A stretch of 6,748 bases of DNA from Clostridia bacterium. Lineage in GTDB: Bacteria; Bacillota; Clostridia; Monoglobales; Monoglobaceae. Below are positions 5,287 to 6,748 of the stretch, one piece after another. The translations under genes were made by a program, and so were the position numbers. The stretch spans positions 1 to 6,748 of the forward strand of contig JAFQRU010000089.1 of assembly GCA_017409915.1 (NCBI GenBank). Direction: 5' to 3'. The stretch's first letter is position 1. Every line of letters begins with the position of its first letter. The notes beneath the pieces were generated by a model. The model was not told the DNA's origin. It ran no database searches and saw only the letters and a program-made list of their open reading frames with translations.

Positions 5287-5315
5287 ACATATAACGGGCA
5301 AGAATTTCATAGAAT
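5287..5315 (+). promoter_or_regulatory. Candidate sigma-E promoter of yabPQ
   Basis: CATAGAAT (5308-5315) matches 7 of 8 positions of the sigma-E -10 consensus. Thirteen bases upstream, ACATATAA (5287-5294) carries the core CATAT of the -35. Transcription would start near 5321, so the SD GGAGG (5321-5325) would sit at the very 5' end of the mRNA. yabP is a sigma-E gene in Bacillus. No sigma-A promoter is visible here. Confidence 0.5.
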
Positions 5316-5333
5316 TCAGTGGAGGTATGATAT

Positions 5334-5606
5334 ATGGAAGAGACTAAAAAAATGATACATAAAATGACAATGGAAAGCAGGGAAAAGCTGTTTTTAACGG
5401 GAGTTGAAGACATAGACAGCTTTAATGAAAATGAGATTCTGGCATATACATCCGAGGGCCTTTTGTGCATCAAGGGGAAGGATTTGCATATAAATCGGCT
5501 AAGCGTTGACGACGGAGAACTGTGGGTGGAAGGAGAAATTGACTCCTTGACTTACAGTAATGCGATGCAGTCTAAGGGCGGTTTCTTCGGCAAACTTTTA
5601 AGGTAG
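5334..5606 (+). CDS. yabP: Sporulation protein YabP
   Basis: This gene encodes 90 residues, near the usual 95-100. It belongs to the YabP/YqfC family, predicted to be a beta-rich domain, and is expressed in the mother cell. In Bacillus, yabP and yabQ are sporulation genes of the mother-cell programme, and loss of yabQ disturbs cortex assembly; the exact role of YabP is unclear. The core runs from REKLFLTGVEDIDSFNENEI (about 16-35) through ILAYTSEGLLCIKGKDLHI to LWVEGEIDSLTYS (about 63-75), the pattern family members share, and the tail GGFFGKLLR is typical of YabP. The ATG at 5334 has GTGGAGGT 7 bases upstream. yabQ follows after 4 bases. It is distinct from YqfC at 76-381, the second member of the family in the window. 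Confidence 0.93.
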   Translation: MEETKKMIHKMTMESREKLFLTGVEDIDSFNENEILAYTSEGLLCIKGKDLHINRLSVDDGELWVEGEIDSLTYSNAMQSKGGFFGKLLR

Positions 5607-5610
5607 CATT

Positions 5611-6093
5611 ATGTGGTTTGAAAATCAGTTTCCCTATTTTCTCTATATGGCCCTCTGTGGCGGATTTTTAATGTTTTTATATGACTTTTTAAGGATAAGC
5701 CGAAGACTTTTTCCTTGCCCTGATTTTCTTGTAAACCTCGAAGATATCCTGTTTTCCGCTCTTTCAGCAGTCTTGGTTTTTTATATAACCTATCTTAAAA
5801 ACGACGGAGAAATAAGATGGCAAACAGCTGTGGGCCTTTTGCTTGGAATTATGCTTTATATTTTCATCGTAAAGGACAGATGGGTAAAAATCGGATGTAT
5901 CATAATAAGTTTTTTTGCAAGAATCTTTGCGAAATTTTTGAAGATAATCATAAAACCGGTTATGATGATTGCCAGGGTAATTTCAAGACCTTGCAAAGTG
6001 GTTTTCTGGTATTCGGGAAAAGGTATAAAATTCCTTAAAATACGGGGGAAAATCACGGCAAAGAACATAGGAAATATATTGCGAAAAAAATGA
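5611..6093 (+). CDS. yabQ: Spore cortex biosynthesis protein YabQ
   Basis: This is a 160-residue membrane protein. YabQ of Bacillus is located in the forespore outer membrane and is required for cortex formation. Hydrophobic segments lie at about residues 8-27, 42-62, 73-88 and 93-115. The FLYDFLRISRR motif (22-32) after the first segment is the most recognisable YabQ feature. The C-terminal third is strongly basic (KGIKFLKIRGKITAKNIGNILRKK region). The ATG at 5611 follows the yabP TAG by 4 bases; AAGG inside the end of yabP about 8 bases upstream serves as SD, suggesting coupling. No terminator follows; the next gene, divIC, has its own vegetative promoter starting 10 bases after the yabQ stop. 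Confidence 0.9.
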   Translation: MWFENQFPYFLYMALCGGFLMFLYDFLRISRRLFPCPDFLVNLEDILFSALSAVLVFYITYLKNDGEIRWQTAVGLLLGIMLYIFIVKDRWVKIGCIIISFFARIFAKFLKIIIKPVMMIARVISRPCKVVFWYSGKGIKFLKIRGKITAKNIGNILRKK

Positions 6094-6102
6094 GAATAAT
6101 TG

Positions 6103-6131
6103 TTGACAAAGCAAATTCATTAATATATAAT
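6103..6131 (+). promoter_or_regulatory. Perfect-consensus sigma-A promoter of divIC
   Basis: TTGACA (6103-6108) and TATAAT (6126-6131) are separated by exactly 17 bases. Two further TATAAT hexamers overlap or follow, at 6131-6136 and 6141-6146, but without properly spaced -35 boxes. The start point is expected near 6138, about 38 bases before the divIC ATG. It uncouples divIC and the downstream S1 gene from the sporulation pair yabPQ. Confidence 0.92.
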
Positions 6132-6175
6132 ATAATTAAGTATAATGTTATTTATCGTAGAAAAGGGGTGGGAGC

Positions 6176-6472
6176 ATGGCAAAACAGAAACAAAAGGCAG
6201 TTGATATTAAGCAAATTGTGCTCAGAATGCTTTTTATTGGCTTTGTTTTGTATGCCCTTTACCATCTTGCAACTCAGCAGGTTTCTATGATTCAGAAGCA
6301 AAAAACAGTTAAAGAATGTGAAAGCATGATATCGGCTGCAAAGGCGGAAAATGCCCGTCTCAACGAAGAACTTGAACTTGTTAATACGGATGAATATAAA
6401 GAACAAAAAGCTCGTGAGCTTTTGGGATATGTAAAAGGTGATGAACGCATCTATATTGATGTTACGAAATAA
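6176..6472 (+). CDS. divIC: Septum formation initiator DivIC/FtsB-family protein
   Basis: This is a 98-residue bitopic protein with a basic cytoplasmic N-terminus (MAKQKQKAVDIKQ), one transmembrane helix at about 14-32, and an extracytoplasmic coiled coil at about 35-72. A conserved C-terminal element, EYKEQKARELLGYVKGDERIY (about 74-94), is the FtsB/DivIC signature. It acts at the division septum with DivIB/FtsQ and FtsL. Both size and layout fit the family. The ATG at 6176 has AAGGGG (6163-6168) 7 bases upstream. It follows yabPQ and precedes an S1-domain gene, the standard clostridial order, with a consensus sigma-A promoter of its own. FtsL is also a small bitopic coiled-coil protein, but the C-terminal motif and context favour DivIC. 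Confidence 0.92.
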   Translation: MAKQKQKAVDIKQIVLRMLFIGFVLYALYHLATQQVSMIQKQKTVKECESMISAAKAENARLNEELELVNTDEYKEQKARELLGYVKGDERIYIDVTK

Positions 6473-6518
6473 AAGAGTTTCGTATATGGGCTTGATTTAA
6501 GGAGGATTTTTTCGCACG

Positions 6519-6748
6519 ATGCAGTTGGAAATTGGAAGCATACAAAATGGTAAGGTCACAGGTGTGGTTGCTTTCGGGGCTTTTGTGGAGCTCCCCGACG
6601 GACAAACAGGGCTTGTTCATATTTCAGAGGTTGCCTCTGAATTTGTTGATGATGTAAGCAAGTTTTTAAAGGTTGGACAAGAAGTTAAGGTTAAAGTCGT
6701 TTCTGTTGAAAACGGTAAAATCGGTTTGTCCATTAAAAAAGCAAATGA
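6519..6748 (+). CDS. S1-domain RNA-binding protein (YabR-like), N-terminal part
   Basis: This gene is open to the window edge; 76 complete codons are seen. The S1 (OB-fold) domain fills almost all of it: GSIQNGKVTGVVAFGAFVEL at 6-25, the TGLVHISE motif at 30-37, FLKVGQEVKVKVVSV, then GKIGLSIKKA. This is the classic S1 strand order, with F19, F22 and H34 at the RNA-contacting positions. Family members after divIC are short proteins (about 130 residues) related to Bacillus YabR and general stress protein 13, with a basic C-terminal tail that would lie beyond the edge. The SD AAGGAGG (6499-6505) is strong, but 13 bases separate it from the ATG at 6519, and no start codon lies closer in frame. 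It is probably co-transcribed with divIC, 46 bases upstream. Confidence 0.9.
   Translation, partial: MQLEIGSIQNGKVTGVVAFGAFVELPDGQTGLVHISEVASEFVDDVSKFLKVGQEVKVKVVSVENGKIGLSIKKAN

Larger units (their letters stand above)
4938..5333. other. 396-base region without protein-coding genes between rsmD and yabP
   Basis: From left to right it holds the rsmD leader and promoter, the 6S-like RNA, that RNA's promoter and the yabP promoter. The stretch 5244-5286 is A/T-rich and shows nothing further. Open frames crossing the region on either strand have no family resemblance and run through the structured RNA. Confidence 0.75.

Noticed and set aside
1..6748. Mobile elements, CRISPR repeats, tRNA genes, toxin-antitoxin or defence genes
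   Set aside because: Looked for and not seen; all sizeable frames belong to recognised core or sporulation genes, apart from the coiled-coil gene at 3397-3861.

Overview
The window looks like chromosomal core DNA of an AT-rich, endospore-forming Firmicute, most likely a member of the class Clostridia. It carries five sporulation genes (yqfD partial, yqfC, ylbJ, yabP, yabQ), strong Shine-Dalgarno (SD) sequences, GTG and TTG starts, and the clostridial yabP-yabQ-divIC-S1 gene order. I cannot name a genus. I see no insertion sequence, phage, CRISPR or defence locus.

Layout. (1) Bases 1-381, minus strand: yqfC, then the start of yqfD, overlapping by one base. (2) 477-1523, plus strand: ylbJ, divergent from yqfC; the 95-base gap holds candidate overlapping sigma-E promoters. 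(3) 1513-3395, plus strand: a perfect-consensus sigma-A promoter overlaps the end of ylbJ and drives era, yqzL and recO; yqzL and recO overlap by 59 bases, and an 11-bp hairpin covers the yqzL ribosome binding site. A bidirectional terminator ends the unit. (4) 3397-5003, minus strand: rsmD, coaD and an uncharacterised coiled-coil gene, from a near-perfect sigma-A promoter. (5) 5015-5243, minus strand: a GC-rich non-coding transcription unit with its own promoter, a roughly 20-bp closing stem joining its two ends, and a U-tract. I interpret it as a 6S RNA gene (ssrS). (6) 5287-6093, plus strand: yabP and yabQ behind a candidate sigma-E promoter. (7) 6103-6748, plus strand: divIC behind a perfect-consensus sigma-A promoter, followed by the start of an S1-domain gene.

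Functionally the window alternates two programmes. The mother-cell sporulation genes act in spore cortex and coat assembly. The vegetative genes serve ribosome maturation (Era, RsmD), DNA repair (RecO), coenzyme A synthesis (CoaD), cell division (DivIC) and RNA binding (S1 protein). The promoters mirror this split: the housekeeping units have consensus-like -35/-10 boxes, while the spore genes have only sigma-E-like elements. The least expected items are the unannotated 6S-like RNA and the hairpin over the yqzL ribosome binding site.
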